Assembly (NCBI GenBank): GCA_947589065.1
Contig: CANPZM010000012.1
Span: forward strand, 1-40,068
From: an uncultured Clostridia bacterium
GTDB lineage: Bacteria; Bacillota; Clostridia; TANB77; CAG-508
DNA length: 40,068 nucleotides
Reading direction: 5' to 3'
The translations under genes and the position numbers were made by a program. This document shows positions 8,682 to 17,123 of the stretch, piece by piece (position 1 is the stretch's first letter; each line of letters begins with the position of its first letter). Below the pieces are notes generated by a model, which did no database searches, was not told the origin of the DNA, and saw only the letters and a list, made by a program, of their open reading frames with translations.

Positions 8682-9935
8682 CTATTCTCCTTTTTCTAAC
8701 ATTTTAATAATTTCATTTGCTGCCTTTTTGCTACTAGCAATTGCTCTGCAAACTGTTGATTTTGATTCTGATAAGTCTCCCCCAGCAAAAACTCTCTCTA
8801 TACTAGTTTGGCAATTTTCGTCAACTTCTATTAATCCATTTTCATTATATGCTAATTTTTCTTTTTCTAATACTTTTTTATTTGGTTTTAATCCTATTGC
8901 AAAAACAATAGAATCAGCTTTGTAGTTGAATTCTGTATTAGTAATATCAAATGCTTTGCCATCTATAATTTTAGTTTGAATACATTTTACTGAATTAATT
9001 TTTTTATTTTCTCCCTGAGCAGTTATTACTCTTGTTGTAAATATCGGTTTTACACCATCTTCAATTGCTTCTTTTAGTTCTATTTCTCTAGCTGGCATAT
9101 GTTCTATATCTCTTCTATATAGTATTGATGATGATTTAGCTCCCATCTTTAATGCAGCTCTAGAGCAGTCCATTGCAACATTTCCTCCACCTATGACAAC
9201 TACATCTCCTAAATTTTTTATGTAATTTTTATTATTGTATGACTTTAGAAAATAATCAGAATCATATATGTTATCATATTCTCCTAAATCATATTTACTT
9301 TGTGTTTCTGCACCTATTCCTAAAAATATTGCATCATATTCTTTTTTTAATTCTTGAATATGTAAGTTCTCTCCTAATATTTTTTCAGTTTTAAATTCAA
9401 TTCCACTATCTTTTAATAGTTCAATTATTTGTAATATATATTTTTTTTCTAATCTAAAGTCTGGTATTCCATATGTTAATATACCACCTAGTTCTTTTTC
9501 TTTTTCAAAAACAGTTACTTGGTATCCTGCTTTTCTAATTTCATATGCACATTCCAATCCTGCAGGTCCAGATCCAATGATTGCTACTTTTCCTTTTTTT
9601 TCATTATTAACTTGTAATTTTTCTAACTTTATATTATTTTCTATAGCCCATTCATTTACAAATTGTTCTAATTTTCCAATTTGAGTAGGTTCTTGTTTTA
9701 TACCTCTCACACATGAACCTTCACATTGTTCTTCTTGTGGGCAAATTAAACTACATATATGCGAAAAAATATTATTTTCTCTTAAAATTTTATATGCTTC
9801 TTCTATTTTATTTTCTTTAATTTTTGAAATGAATTCAGGTATTTGAGTGCCTATAGGGCATCCTTTTGAACATGGTTTTGTCTTGCATCCAAGACAATAA
9901 TTGGCTTTTTGTTTTATTTTTTCTATACTTTCCAT
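8682..9935 (-). CDS. GltD-like NAD(P)H-dependent FAD/Fe-S oxidoreductase
   Basis: 417 aa homologue of the glutamate synthase small subunit. An N-terminal Fe-S domain has cysteines in CLGCKTKPCSKGCP (about 15-28) and CSLICPQEEQCEGSC (about 61-75). An FAD-binding GSGPAGLECAYE follows at about 121, NAD(P)H-binding GGGNVAMDCSRAALKMGA at about 253, and the second FAD motif VFAGGD near 390. No large glutamate synthase subunit is adjacent, so the electron partner is unknown. Stand-alone members serve as electron-input modules of other oxidoreductases. It begins a transcription unit with pepV behind it. A divergent promoter region separates it from ytfJ. Confidence 0.85.
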   Translation of the reverse strand: MESIEKIKQKANYCLGCKTKPCSKGCPIGTQIPEFISKIKENKIEEAYKILRENNIFSHICSLICPQEEQCEGSCVRGIKQEPTQIGKLEQFVNEWAIENNIKLEKLQVNNEKKGKVAIIGSGPAGLECAYEIRKAGYQVTVFEKEKELGGILTYGIPDFRLEKKYILQIIELLKDSGIEFKTEKILGENLHIQELKKEYDAIFLGIGAETQSKYDLGEYDNIYDSDYFLKSYNNKNYIKNLGDVVVIGGGNVAMDCSRAALKMGAKSSSILYRRDIEHMPAREIELKEAIEDGVKPIFTTRVITAQGENKKINSVKCIQTKIIDGKAFDITNTEFNYKADSIVFAIGLKPNKKVLEKEKLAYNENGLIEVDENCQTSIERVFAGGDLSESKSTVCRAIASSKKAANEIIKMLEKGE

Positions 9936-9966
9936 ATACTTTCTATCCTTATTATTAATTTTTTTT

Positions 9967-9995
9967 ATTTTATCATTATTATTTGTTTAAAACAA
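9967..9995 (-). promoter_or_regulatory. Predicted promoter of the gltD-like/pepV unit
   Basis: Minus strand TTGTTT, 17 nt, TAAAAT, 31 bases upstream of the start codon at 9935. Confidence 0.45.
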
Positions 9996-10028
9996 CTTTT
10001 TTGACTAGTTAGTATATTCATTTTTTAT

Positions 10029-10057
10029 TTGTACATACTATTAGTATTATATATAAT
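10029..10057 (+). promoter_or_regulatory. Predicted promoter of ytfJ
   Basis: TTGTAC, 17 nt, TATAAT, followed closely by AAAGGAGG and the ATG at 10073. It looks like a sigma-A promoter; in Bacillus ytfJ is expressed in the forespore, so an overlapping sporulation sigma site cannot be excluded. Confidence 0.5.
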
Positions 10058-10072
10058 AAAGGAGGTTTTATT

Positions 10073-10606
10073 ATGAATCATCCTATTGAAGGTTTAATGA
10101 ATACTGCTATGAATAGCATAAAAGATATGATTGATGTTGACACTATAATTGGAGAACCAATTTCTACTGGTATTGATACTTTAATCATTCCTATTTCCAA
10201 GGTTTCTTTTGGATTTGTAGCTGGTGGAAGTGAATTTAAAGGTGAAACTATAAATGAATATTCTAAAAAAGAAAAAGAAGAACAAGTTCAGTATAGGTTA
10301 CCCTTTGGTGGAGGTAGTGGTGCTGGTGTTACTATTGAACCAGTTGCATTTATTATAGTAAACAATGGTAATGTTAAACTTCTACCTGTATCTCATGATT
10401 CTTATTTAGATAAGCTTATTGATTATGTACCTGATTTAATTGAAAAATCAAGTGATTTTTTGAAGAATATGAAAGATAAAAACAAATGTATTTCTGATTT
10501 AAAAGAAAAAATTGAAGAAAATTTAGAAGAAGTTGATGACGATGTTACTAATGATTTAGATTCTGATGATTCAGTTGTAGATGATGATGAATTAGAAGAT
10601 GATTAG
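10073..10606 (+). CDS. ytfJ: YtfJ/GerW family sporulation protein
   Basis: 177 aa. Spore germination/sporulation protein of the GerW (YtfJ) family, found throughout endospore formers and needed in Bacillus for proper L-alanine germination. Seen: N-terminal HPIEGLMNTAMNSIKDMIDV, the family core TIIGEPISTG with TLIIPISKVSFGFVAGGSE, a Gly-rich GGGSGAGVTIEPVAFIIV around residues 83-100, and a long acidic Asp-rich tail (about 150-177). The start is behind a strong AAGGAGG. It faces the DUF2953 gene (YtfI type) convergently; in Bacillus the two genes are neighbours in one operon, so linkage is kept but the orientation has changed. Confidence 0.93.
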   Translation: MNHPIEGLMNTAMNSIKDMIDVDTIIGEPISTGIDTLIIPISKVSFGFVAGGSEFKGETINEYSKKEKEEQVQYRLPFGGGSGAGVTIEPVAFIIVNNGNVKLLPVSHDSYLDKLIDYVPDLIEKSSDFLKNMKDKNKCISDLKEKIEENLEEVDDDVTNDLDSDDSVVDDDELEDD

Positions 10607-10631
10607 TTTTAAATAAGTTTTTGCATTTTAT

Positions 10632-11141
10632 CTAAATTCTATCTACTAAATTTTTAAAAAGTTTTTTCAAAGAATTAAATATATCTATAAATATTATTGA
10701 TTGTAATTGTAAATCAATAATATTTTTTTTGAATTCTGTATTTATGCTATAATTTATTTCTGTCTTTTCATTTGAATATTTAGATATAACTGTTGGTATC
10801 ATGCTGTTTATAATTCCAAATAAATAGCTATTTGCAACAACATTATTTACTCCATAATTTATTTCTAAATTAATTTTTTTTAGATTTATGTCTAAATAAT
10901 TTAAAAATTTTTCTTCTTTTTTTAAATGTTTTTTAATTTCAGAATAATTTATAATTTTAATTATATCTTTTTTGCTTACTTTTTTTGAAAATATTTTTAT
11001 CTTTTTTAAAGCATATATGTTAAATCTAATATTGAACTTAATTTTTTTATTAATTATTTGCAATTTTTTTATAGATATTTCTATTCTAGCTGTTAAAATT
11101 AAGGTAATTAAAATAAAAAATAATAGTATAAAGATTTTCAT
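10632..11141 (-). CDS. DUF2953 (YtfI-like) membrane protein
   Basis: 169 aa with one N-terminal membrane anchor (about 2-19), then a Lys/Ile-rich body. The order scpA - DUF2953 - ytfJ matches the conserved Firmicute cluster scpA-scpB-ytfI-ytfJ, and the segment NLEINYGVNNVVANSYLFGIINSMIP resembles the DUF2953 core. It starts 36 bases after the scpA stop on the same strand and is likely in the recA-recX-scpA run. No scpB lies between scpA and this gene. The family assignment rests on position plus partial similarity. Function unknown, presumed sporulation-related. Confidence 0.65.
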   Translation of the reverse strand: MKIFILLFFILITLILTARIEISIKKLQIINKKIKFNIRFNIYALKKIKIFSKKVSKKDIIKIINYSEIKKHLKKEEKFLNYLDINLKKINLEINYGVNNVVANSYLFGIINSMIPTVISKYSNEKTEINYSINTEFKKNIIDLQLQSIIFIDIFNSLKKLFKNLVDRI

Positions 11142-11177
11142 ACTATTATTTTTTCCACATATTGTTTTTTTATAATT

Positions 11178-11927
11178 TTATTCTTTCGTTTTTTTCTCTA
11201 CAATAATGTCTCCAAATAGTTCTTCTTGTTGTGCTGTTATTTTATTTCTTCTTGATAATTCAAGAACACCTGTAAACGCAGTAACCACTTCTGCTTTAGG
11301 TTTCGAACTTAATGAAAATAATTTATTAAACACAAATCTTGGTTTTTTTGATAATTCTTTAAAAATTTCTTTTACTTTTGTTGCAACAGAAAAAGTTTCT
11401 CTTATTGCAATTTTTTCAATATTTTCAATATTTTTATTCATTTTAACTTCATTGTTTTCCATTAGTCTTTTATAATTAGAATATATTAATTCATTTGAAT
11501 ATTCTTGCTCTAATTTTTGTTTTGGTAATTGTACTTTGTCAGCTGTCTTATAAAACCTTTTAGAATTTTCTTCAAATAGTTCTCTTAATTTTTTTGTAAT
11601 TTCTTTATATTTTTTATATTCTATAATTCTTCTTAGCAATTCTTCTTCAGTTAATTCTGCTTCATCTTCAACTTCTTTTGGAAGTAGTTCTTTTGATTTT
11701 AGATATACTAGTGTGCTGGCTATTACTAAAAATTCACTTGTAATATCTAAATTTTGTGCTTCCATTTCATTTATGTATTCTAAATATTGATCTGTAAGTT
11801 CAGCTAATTTTACATCATAAATATCCATTTTATTTTTGTCTATTAAGTGACAAAGTAAGTCTAATGGTCCTTCAAAATTTTCTAGTTTTAATTTATATTT
11901 ATTTGTTTCAAGTGTTAGTATACTCAT
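11178..11927 (-). CDS. scpA: Segregation and condensation protein A
   Basis: 249 aa kleisin of the SMC-ScpAB chromosome condensin. Seen: N-terminal YKLKLENFEGPLDLLCHLI, the SMC-neck-binding helix region DKNKMDIYDVKLAELTDQYLEYI, then EFLVIASTLVYLKSKELLP, a charged variable linker, and a C-terminal winged-helix segment (TFSVATKVKEI followed by VVTAFTGVLELSRRNKITAQQ) that binds the Smc head. This is the normal length. It starts 13 bases after the recX stop, behind GGAGAT. The usual partner gene scpB is not next to it and not elsewhere in the window. Confidence 0.93.
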   Translation of the reverse strand: MSILTLETNKYKLKLENFEGPLDLLCHLIDKNKMDIYDVKLAELTDQYLEYINEMEAQNLDITSEFLVIASTLVYLKSKELLPKEVEDEAELTEEELLRRIIEYKKYKEITKKLRELFEENSKRFYKTADKVQLPKQKLEQEYSNELIYSNYKRLMENNEVKMNKNIENIEKIAIRETFSVATKVKEIFKELSKKPRFVFNKLFSLSSKPKAEVVTAFTGVLELSRRNKITAQQEELFGDIIVEKKTKE

Positions 11928-11940
11928 TTTATATCTCCAT

Positions 11941-12396
11941 TTAATTAGACATTTCTTCTAAAATAGTTGATATTGTATCTTGCATATATCTTTTTTTCCT
12001 TAAATATTGTATAACTTCATCTATTTCCTTACTAGATTGTTTCTTATTTATAATATTTCTAGCAGCCAGTAATTCATAGTTTTGAAGCATTTCATAATTC
12101 TGTGAAATATAGTCTTCAATTATATCTTCTTTTATTCCTTTTGAATATAATTTATATTTAATTTCAAATATGGATAAATTTTTTAAAGATACAACTTCAT
12201 GAACATATCTTTTTACATATTCAACATCGTTAATATATCCTAATTCTTTTAAATTTTCAATAGTTTCATCTAAAATATCACTATCTTCATTTTTAAATTT
12301 CTCTAATATCTCTGCTTCTGTTCTTTTTTTATAAAAAATATATTTTAATATTTTAGTCTTTAGCTTATCTACTTTTTCTAGCCTTTCTATATCCAT
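11941..12396 (-). CDS. recX: Regulatory protein RecX
   Basis: 151 aa. RecX binds RecA filaments and modulates recombination and RecA coprotease activity. Seen: helical three-helix repeats including KRTEAEILEKFKNED, LGYINDVEYVKRYVHE, SIFEIKYKLYSKGIKEDII and a C-terminal KKRYMQDTISTIL. It is near the short E. coli-type length and shorter than Bacillus RecX. It lies 103 bases behind recA with a hairpin between, a standard arrangement in which a leaky terminator lowers recX expression relative to recA. Confidence 0.88.
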   Translation of the reverse strand: MDIERLEKVDKLKTKILKYIFYKKRTEAEILEKFKNEDSDILDETIENLKELGYINDVEYVKRYVHEVVSLKNLSIFEIKYKLYSKGIKEDIIEDYISQNYEMLQNYELLAARNIINKKQSSKEIDEVIQYLRKKRYMQDTISTILEEMSN

Positions 12397-12420
12397 TTTT
12401 ACCTCTATTTTCTATAATAA

Positions 12421-12441
12421 AAGATGCATTATTTGCATCTT
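12421..12441 (-). terminator. Hairpin between recA and recX
   Basis: AAGATGCA/TGCATCTT with a 5-nt loop, followed on the minus strand by a T-rich TTATTATAG. Likely the recA terminator, partly read through into recX. Confidence 0.65.
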
Positions 12442-12499
12442 CTATTTTATTACTATTTTGTTAAATCTTAAGATATGTAGTATGTGCCAATTTTGTGTT

Positions 12500-13552
12500 T
12501 TATTCTTCACTATCTTCATCAATTTTATCTTTTGGTTTCTCATCTAATGCTTGTTCAAAAGCTTTGCTATAATTATCTCTAATTTTAGTTTCTACTTCTT
12601 CCATTACAGTAGGATTTTCTTTTAAATATTTTTTAGTATTTTCTCTACCTTGACCGATTTTTTCTCCTTTATAGCTAAACCATGCTCCACTCTTTTCTAT
12701 AATATCAAGGCTAACAGCTAGATCTAGAATACTTCCTTCTTTTGAAATTCCTTCTCCATAAAGAATATCAAATTCAGCTTCTCTAAATGGTGGTGCTACT
12801 TTATTTTTTACAACTTTTACTCTTGTTCTGCTTCCTATAACTTCTCCATCAACTTTTATGTTTTCGATTTTTCTAATATCTAAACGAACTGAAGCATAAA
12901 ATTTTAATGCTCTTCCACCTGGTGTTGTTTCTGGATTTCCAAACATAATTCCAACTTTTTCTCTTAACTGATTAATAAATATTATTGCTGTTTTAGATTT
13001 ATTTAAAACTCCAGCTAGTTTTCTTAGTGCTTGAGACATTAATCTTGCTTGTAAAGCAACATGTGTGTCTCCCATGTCTCCATCAATTTCAGCTTTTGGT
13101 ACAAGTGCTGCAACTGAATCTACTACGATTATGTCTATTGCTCCACTTCTTACTAATGCTTCTGTAATTTCTAATGCTTGTTCACCTGTATCTGGCTGTG
13201 AAACGATTAAATTATCAATATCTACTCCTAACTTTTTAGCATATATTGGATCAAGAGCGTGTTCTGCATCTATAAAAGCTGCTGTTCCTCCTGCCTTTTG
13301 TGATTCTGCAACAGCATGTAATGCAAGTGTTGTTTTTCCAGATGATTCTGGTCCAAATACTTCTATTATTCTTCCCTTTGGAATTCCTCCTATTCCTAAA
13401 GCAACATCTAATGTTAAAGCTCCTGTTTTTATAGCTTCAACTTCCATTGCTTTATATTCTCCTAATTTCATTACTGCTCCTTTTCCAAATTGTTTTTCAA
13501 TTTGGCCCATTGCTGCATCTAGTGCTTTTCTTTTTTCTTCATTTTCTTTCAT
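12500..13552 (-). CDS. recA: Recombinase RecA
   Basis: 350 aa, the standard length. Strand exchange, homologous repair and SOS coprotease. Seen: N-terminal [19 protein letters not shown], Walker [10 protein letters not shown] at about 66-74, Walker [13 protein letters not shown], loop L1 [39 protein letters not shown] covering loop L2, and an acidic C-terminal tail ending DEDSEE. The start is behind AAGGAG. It has its own strong promoter and heads the recA-recX-scpA-DUF2953 run. Confidence 0.98.
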   Translation of the reverse strand: MKENEEKRKALDAAMGQIEKQFGKGAVMKLGEYKAMEVEAIKTGALTLDVALGIGGIPKGRIIEVFGPESSGKTTLALHAVAESQKAGGTAAFIDAEHALDPIYAKKLGVDIDNLIVSQPDTGEQALEITEALVRSGAIDIIVVDSVAALVPKAEIDGDMGDTHVALQARLMSQALRKLAGVLNKSKTAIIFINQLREKVGIMFGNPETTPGGRALKFYASVRLDIRKIENIKVDGEVIGSRTRVKVVKNKVAPPFREAEFDILYGEGISKEGSILDLAVSLDIIEKSGAWFSYKGEKIGQGRENTKKYLKENPTVMEEVETKIRDNYSKAFEQALDEKPKDKIDEDSEE

Positions 13553-13583
13553 TTTCTTCTCTCCTTACAAAATTATGTTTGGT

Positions 13584-13595
13584 AAACGTTTGTTT
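13584..13595 (-). promoter_or_regulatory. Possible LexA-like operator of recA
   Basis: Minus strand AAAC-AAAC-GTTT, a perfect half-site pair just downstream of the -10 box. It is close to, but not the same as, the Firmicute SOS box GAAC-N4-GTTC. The position is right for a repressor; the match is weak. Confidence 0.3.
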
Positions 13596-13596
13596 T

Positions 13597-13624
13597 ATTA
13601 TATCTAATATAATTTTTTTGTCAA
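13597..13624 (-). promoter_or_regulatory. Predicted promoter of recA
   Basis: Minus strand TTGACA, 16 nt, TATAAT. The -35 box sits in a block that is repeated almost exactly at the promoter of the LPHTG surface protein gene (35940-35960). Confidence 0.75.
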
Positions 13625-13631
13625 TACTTTT

Positions 13632-15236
13632 TTAATAATTTCTTCTATACCATTTTTCTATGTTATTATATATGTTATATACTGTTGGTTTTAGTGAACC
13701 AGTTAAATTAGCATTATATACTAATAAATTTTTTTTCCTAGATATACTTAAAAATGGTTTTTCGTCATTATAAATTTGCATTATTCTTTTATATTTTTCT
13801 TTTAGTAAGTTATCATCTGTAATATTATTAACTTCTGATAATAATTGATTTACTTCTTTATTTGAATAATTTGAAAAGTTTCCATTTCCTAAAAATGTAT
13901 TTATATTTGGTGAGTATGAATTTGAAATATTTAATAAAATGGCGTCATATCCTTTTTTTGATTTTAACAATTCATTAAATTTTTTTGTATTAACTTTTTT
14001 TAGGCTAACTGTCACTCCTGAATTATTCCATTGTTTTATTAAATTCTGTGCTATTTTTTCATTTGTAGGATTATCTTCGTTTATGGTTAATGTAAAATAT
14101 AATTTATTATATCTTCTGTTAGTTGATTTTTGCCATATGTTATTCTTATAAGTCCATCCTTCTTCATGTAAAAGATTATTAGCATTTTCCGCATTATAAC
14201 TGTTGTCAATTACATCTCCTTGATATAAGAAACTTCCATAATCTAGTGGAAAATCTGATACCCTGTTTGAATTTCCATAGCAACTTGCTACTGTATTATT
14301 TTTATCAATATAATATGTCAATGCTTTTCTAACTTTAGCACTTGATAAATTTTTACTTTTAGCGTTAAATGCAACATAATCATATTCTCTTCCATCAAAT
14401 TCTAATGCCTCAAATCCTATTGAACCAATGTATTGGCTTACACTCCTTTGGGAAGTATTAATAGTATCTACATTTCCATTTTTGAAATCATTATATACTT
14501 CTCCCATTGTTGCATATATATTTATATTTATCTTTTCAAGAACTGTATGTTTTTCAGTATTCCAATATTGTGTGTTTCTCTCCAAATTTATTACTTTCTC
14601 ATCAAAAGAAACAATTTTGAATAATCCTGTGCCTAATGGTAAATTTGTTTTATTTGATTTTACAAAGTCAGAGTCTTTATAATATTCACTTGACATTATT
14701 GGAAATGTTAAATTATATTCAAAAAATGGTGATGCTTCTGTTAATGTAAATCTTAAAGTTTTATTATCTAAAATATCTATAAAACCAACTTGTCTTACGT
14801 TTTCTGAATATATTGAATCTATATTTTTAAGTAATTCAACAGTATACCTAACATCAGCAGAAGTAACCTCAGTTCCGTCTGACCATTTTATGTTGTCTTT
14901 TAATCTTATTATATATGTTTTGTCATCAATTTTAGACACTTCAGATGCTAGTGCATATTCTTTACTATAGTCTTCTTTTAAAGTTATTAATGGATCAAAT
15001 ATTATTTTGCTTATTTCCTGTACATGTTTATTATGGCTTATTATTGGATTTATTGTATCTAATCCTGAAATCGCTAATCTTAATTCTTTTACTACATTTT
15101 CAGTTTCTTGAACTTCTTGTGTTCCAACATTATTTTGTTTTTCTTTTTTTTCTTTAGAATAAAATCTATATGTAACTATTGCTAAAATTATAATAACTAC
15201 TATAAATATATACTTAAAAGCATTAATTTTTTTCAT
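13632..15236 (-). CDS. Oligopeptide-type ABC transporter solute-binding protein, membrane-anchored
   Basis: 534 aa SBP_bac_5 family protein. Seen: an N-terminal membrane segment (about 8-23), then a Lys/Glu/Gln-rich linker, then the family start LRLAISGLDTINPIISH, the signature KDNIKWSDGTEVTSADVRYTVELLK, FTLTEASPFFEYNLTFPIMS, and the C-terminal lobe ending near KKNLLVYNANLTGSLKP. There is no Cys lipobox after the hydrophobic segment, so it is probably an uncleaved membrane-anchored binding protein rather than a lipoprotein. No permease or ATPase genes are nearby. The start at 15236 (ATG with AAGGAAAG upstream) is preferred to an in-frame TTG 36 bases upstream that lacks a ribosome site. Ligand presumed peptide. 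Confidence 0.9.
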   Translation of the reverse strand: MKKINAFKYIFIVVIIILAIVTYRFYSKEKKEKQNNVGTQEVQETENVVKELRLAISGLDTINPIISHNKHVQEISKIIFDPLITLKEDYSKEYALASEVSKIDDKTYIIRLKDNIKWSDGTEVTSADVRYTVELLKNIDSIYSENVRQVGFIDILDNKTLRFTLTEASPFFEYNLTFPIMSSEYYKDSDFVKSNKTNLPLGTGLFKIVSFDEKVINLERNTQYWNTEKHTVLEKININIYATMGEVYNDFKNGNVDTINTSQRSVSQYIGSIGFEALEFDGREYDYVAFNAKSKNLSSAKVRKALTYYIDKNNTVASCYGNSNRVSDFPLDYGSFLYQGDVIDNSYNAENANNLLHEEGWTYKNNIWQKSTNRRYNKLYFTLTINEDNPTNEKIAQNLIKQWNNSGVTVSLKKVNTKKFNELLKSKKGYDAILLNISNSYSPNINTFLGNGNFSNYSNKEVNQLLSEVNNITDDNLLKEKYKRIMQIYNDEKPFLSISRKKNLLVYNANLTGSLKPTVYNIYNNIEKWYRRNY

Positions 15237-15293
15237 AGTTAATCTCTTTCCTTCTTTATCTTCTTTGTTCAATACTTTTATTTTCTATAAGCA

Positions 15294-15322
15294 ATCATAT
15301 ATTAATTTCAAATATCTTTCAA
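15294..15322 (-). promoter_or_regulatory. Predicted promoter of the solute-binding protein gene
   Basis: Minus strand TTGAAA, 17 nt, TATGAT, 58 bases before the start. If correct, the structured elements at 15450-15740 lie upstream of this promoter rather than in its leader. Confidence 0.5.
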
Positions 15323-15451
15323 GTAATTTAATTAAGTTTTTTATGTATTATTTTATAAAATCTCAGTAATTATATTAATTTCTATATCTTTTCTAAAGTT
15401 ACAAAATAGAGCTAAATTTAAGATTATTAATTAAGAAAATTTAGAACAAAA

Positions 15452-15515
15452 GCGGACATCATTAATGTTTTCACTATTTATGAAATTTTAAAGTCCGCGT
15501 CTTTGTTCGTCCGCG
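15452..15515. repeat. GTCCGC inverted and direct repeats
   Basis: GCGGAC at 15452-15457 can pair with GTCCGC at 15493-15498, and GTCCGCG recurs at about 15509. These are the only GC-rich hexamers in the gene-free stretch and lie directly before repeat copy 2. Meaning unknown. Confidence 0.5.
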
Positions 15516-15590
15516 AAAAATTGTATAACAATTTTTCTGTGGAATGCTTGATATTATAGAAAGTTCAGAGAACTTTCCTATAATATAAAA
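15516..15590. repeat. Two-hairpin intergenic repeat, copy 2
   Basis: Hairpin AAAAATTGT-ATA-ACAATTTTT, linker CTGTGGAATGCTT, and a second hairpin with ATATTATAG pairing with CTATAATAT around GTTC-AGA-GAAC. One G is missing in the left arm of the second hairpin. Same orientation as the copies at 479 and 29021. Confidence 0.85.
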
Positions 15591-15595
15591 AAATA

Positions 15596-15738
15596 GTAGA
15601 ATAATTAATTTTTTATAATTACTTAACCGTTAAACAAATCCGTTATTCGGTAAAGTTCAATTTAGTCGACTACATACTAATTTATTTCGAATCTGGAAAT
15701 TGTTTTAAAAGTAAAGTTATAAAAAATAATTATTCTAC
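15596..15738. other. 143-nt element closed by a 23-bp inverted repeat
   Basis: The left arm (from GTAGAATAATTA at 15596) pairs with the right arm ending TAATTATTCTAC at 15738, about 22-23 bp with one bulged A. Inside are a CTTAACCG/CGGTAAAG stem (one mismatch), an alternative CCG-TTATT-CGG hairpin, and the 10-bp palindrome TAGTCGACTA at 15663-15672. No frame of useful length lies inside. It could be a small MITE-like insertion or a structured RNA; I see no target-site duplication and no clear promoter. Confidence 0.6.
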
Positions 15739-15803
15739 GAATTTTATGAATTAATCACATTATTCTTAAGTTAAAGATACTTAATTCAGCCCCTAATTCT
15801 TAT

Positions 15804-16067
15804 TTATTTTCTTGATTCGATAATAAGTTTTATACCAGTTCTATCTTCTCCTTCCACTTGTACTTCTGCAAATGCTGGTATACAAATTAAATCTACCCCA
15901 GCTGGTGCTACAAAGCCTCTTGCTATAGCTACAGCTTTTATTGCTTGATTTATGGCTCCTGCTCCTATTGCTTGCATTTCTGCTTTTGTCGTTTCCTTTA
16001 CTAATCCAGCAATTGCTCCTGCAACTGAATTTGGATTTGATTTTGATGAAATTTTTAAAACTTCCAT
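15804..16067 (-). CDS. spoVS: Stage V sporulation protein S
   Basis: 87 aa, the exact usual size. SpoVS is a small Alba-like protein needed for septation control and spore coat assembly in Bacillus. Seen: MEVLKISSKSNPNSVAGAIAGLVKE, then GAGAINQAIKAVAIARGFVAPAGVDLICIPAF, nearly the family consensus. The start is behind AGGAGG. It lies directly behind ymdB, the gene order found in Bacillus (rny-ymdB-spoVS), although rny is not here. A 566-base gene-free stretch with repeat elements follows it. Confidence 0.97.
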   Translation of the reverse strand: MEVLKISSKSNPNSVAGAIAGLVKETTKAEMQAIGAGAINQAIKAVAIARGFVAPAGVDLICIPAFAEVQVEGEDRTGIKLIIESRK

Positions 16068-16110
16068 TTTTTTGCCTCCTATTTTTTTATTTGTAACTTT
16101 GACAATACTT

Positions 16111-16139
16111 TTTATATAATATACTTATTCTTTTGTCTA
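16111..16139 (-). promoter_or_regulatory. Predicted promoter of spoVS
   Basis: Minus strand TAGACA, 17 nt, TATAAA. Bacillus spoVS uses sigma-H; I do not see a convincing sigma-H pair here. Confidence 0.4.
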
Positions 16140-16196
16140 TATATTTATGGCAAAAAATGGAAGAATCGTATGACTGATTTACTTATATTTCGACAT

Positions 16197-16970
16197 TTAA
16201 TCTATTTTTATCCTTTTAATGCTTTTTACCTGACATGTTTCGTCATTAATTTCAAATACACATCCTCTTAATTTTGCTTCACCTTCTGCTGTTTTATATC
16301 TTTCTGGCATTAAAGTTATAAATCTTTTTAGTGCAACATCATTATCCATCCCTATTATTGAATTTTTAGGTCCTGTCATTCCTATATCTGTAATATATGC
16401 AGTACCTTTTTCAGAAATTGTTTCATCAGCTGTTTCTACATGTGTGTGTGTTCCAAAAATAATATTTACTTTTCCGTCTAAATACTTTGCTAATGCCAAT
16501 TTTTCTGCTGTAGCTTCTGCGTGAAAATCTATTATTATTATATCTACTTTATCTTTTATTTCTTCTATTATTTTATTTGAAACAAGGAATGGGTTATCAC
16601 TTAATATTCCCATTTCTGCTCTTCCAATAAGATTTATTACAGCTATTTTTTTGTTATTGCATTCATAAATTCTATATCCTTCTCCAGGATTATTTTCTGG
16701 ATAATTAGCTGGTCTAATTATTTTAGGATTATCTATAAAGCTAAAAATATCTTTTTTACCCCAAGTATGATTTCCCATTGTAATGCAATCTACTTTTAGT
16801 TCTACAAGCTTATTAAATGCTTTTTCTGTTATGCCAAATCCATCTGCAACATTTTCAGCATTTACAATACAAAAATCAATATTTTCATTTTCTTTTATAT
16901 TTTTATATTCTTGTTCAAATTTTTTTAGTCCTACATATCCAACTAAGTCTCCAACTGCTAAAATTTTCAT
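16197..16970 (-). CDS. ymdB: YmdB family metallophosphoesterase
   Basis: 257 aa. Family (TIGR00282) of calcineurin-like 2',3'-cyclic nucleotide phosphodiesterases that influence biofilm and motility decisions in Bacillus. Seen: metal ligands in ILAVGDLVG (Asp near residue 8), CIVNAENVADGFG (Asn/Glu), MGNHTWGKKD, DFHAEATAEK and FGTHTHVETAD, which make a complete dinuclear site. The frame allows an ATG four codons earlier (16982), but there AAGGAAGG abuts the start; the ATG at 16970 has workable spacing and begins with the family's MKILAVGD. spoVS follows 129 bases downstream. Confidence 0.93.
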   Translation of the reverse strand: MKILAVGDLVGYVGLKKFEQEYKNIKENENIDFCIVNAENVADGFGITEKAFNKLVELKVDCITMGNHTWGKKDIFSFIDNPKIIRPANYPENNPGEGYRIYECNNKKIAVINLIGRAEMGILSDNPFLVSNKIIEEIKDKVDIIIIDFHAEATAEKLALAKYLDGKVNIIFGTHTHVETADETISEKGTAYITDIGMTGPKNSIIGMDNDVALKRFITLMPERYKTAEGEAKLRGCVFEINDETCQVKSIKRIKID

Positions 16971-17123
16971 AGTTAACTTCATCCTTCCTTAGTAAAAAAT
17001 TTAAATTCTTATAAATAAATTTCTATTATAGTTCATAATTTTTTCTTATACTTTATTTTTGAAGAAAATTATCATGACAAGAGTTGTAATTATTTTTCAT
17101 TTCTTTTTAATATATAAATAATA

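Noticed and set aside
15493..15515. Direct repeats of GTCCGCG as a CRISPR or iteron array.
   Set aside because: Only two direct copies and one inverted copy with unequal spacing; no repeat-spacer structure and no cas or replication genes.
15237..15803. Riboswitch or T-box in the long gene-free stretch.
   Set aside because: No known aptamer consensus or T-box motif was seen, and the predicted promoter of the downstream gene lies below the structured part.
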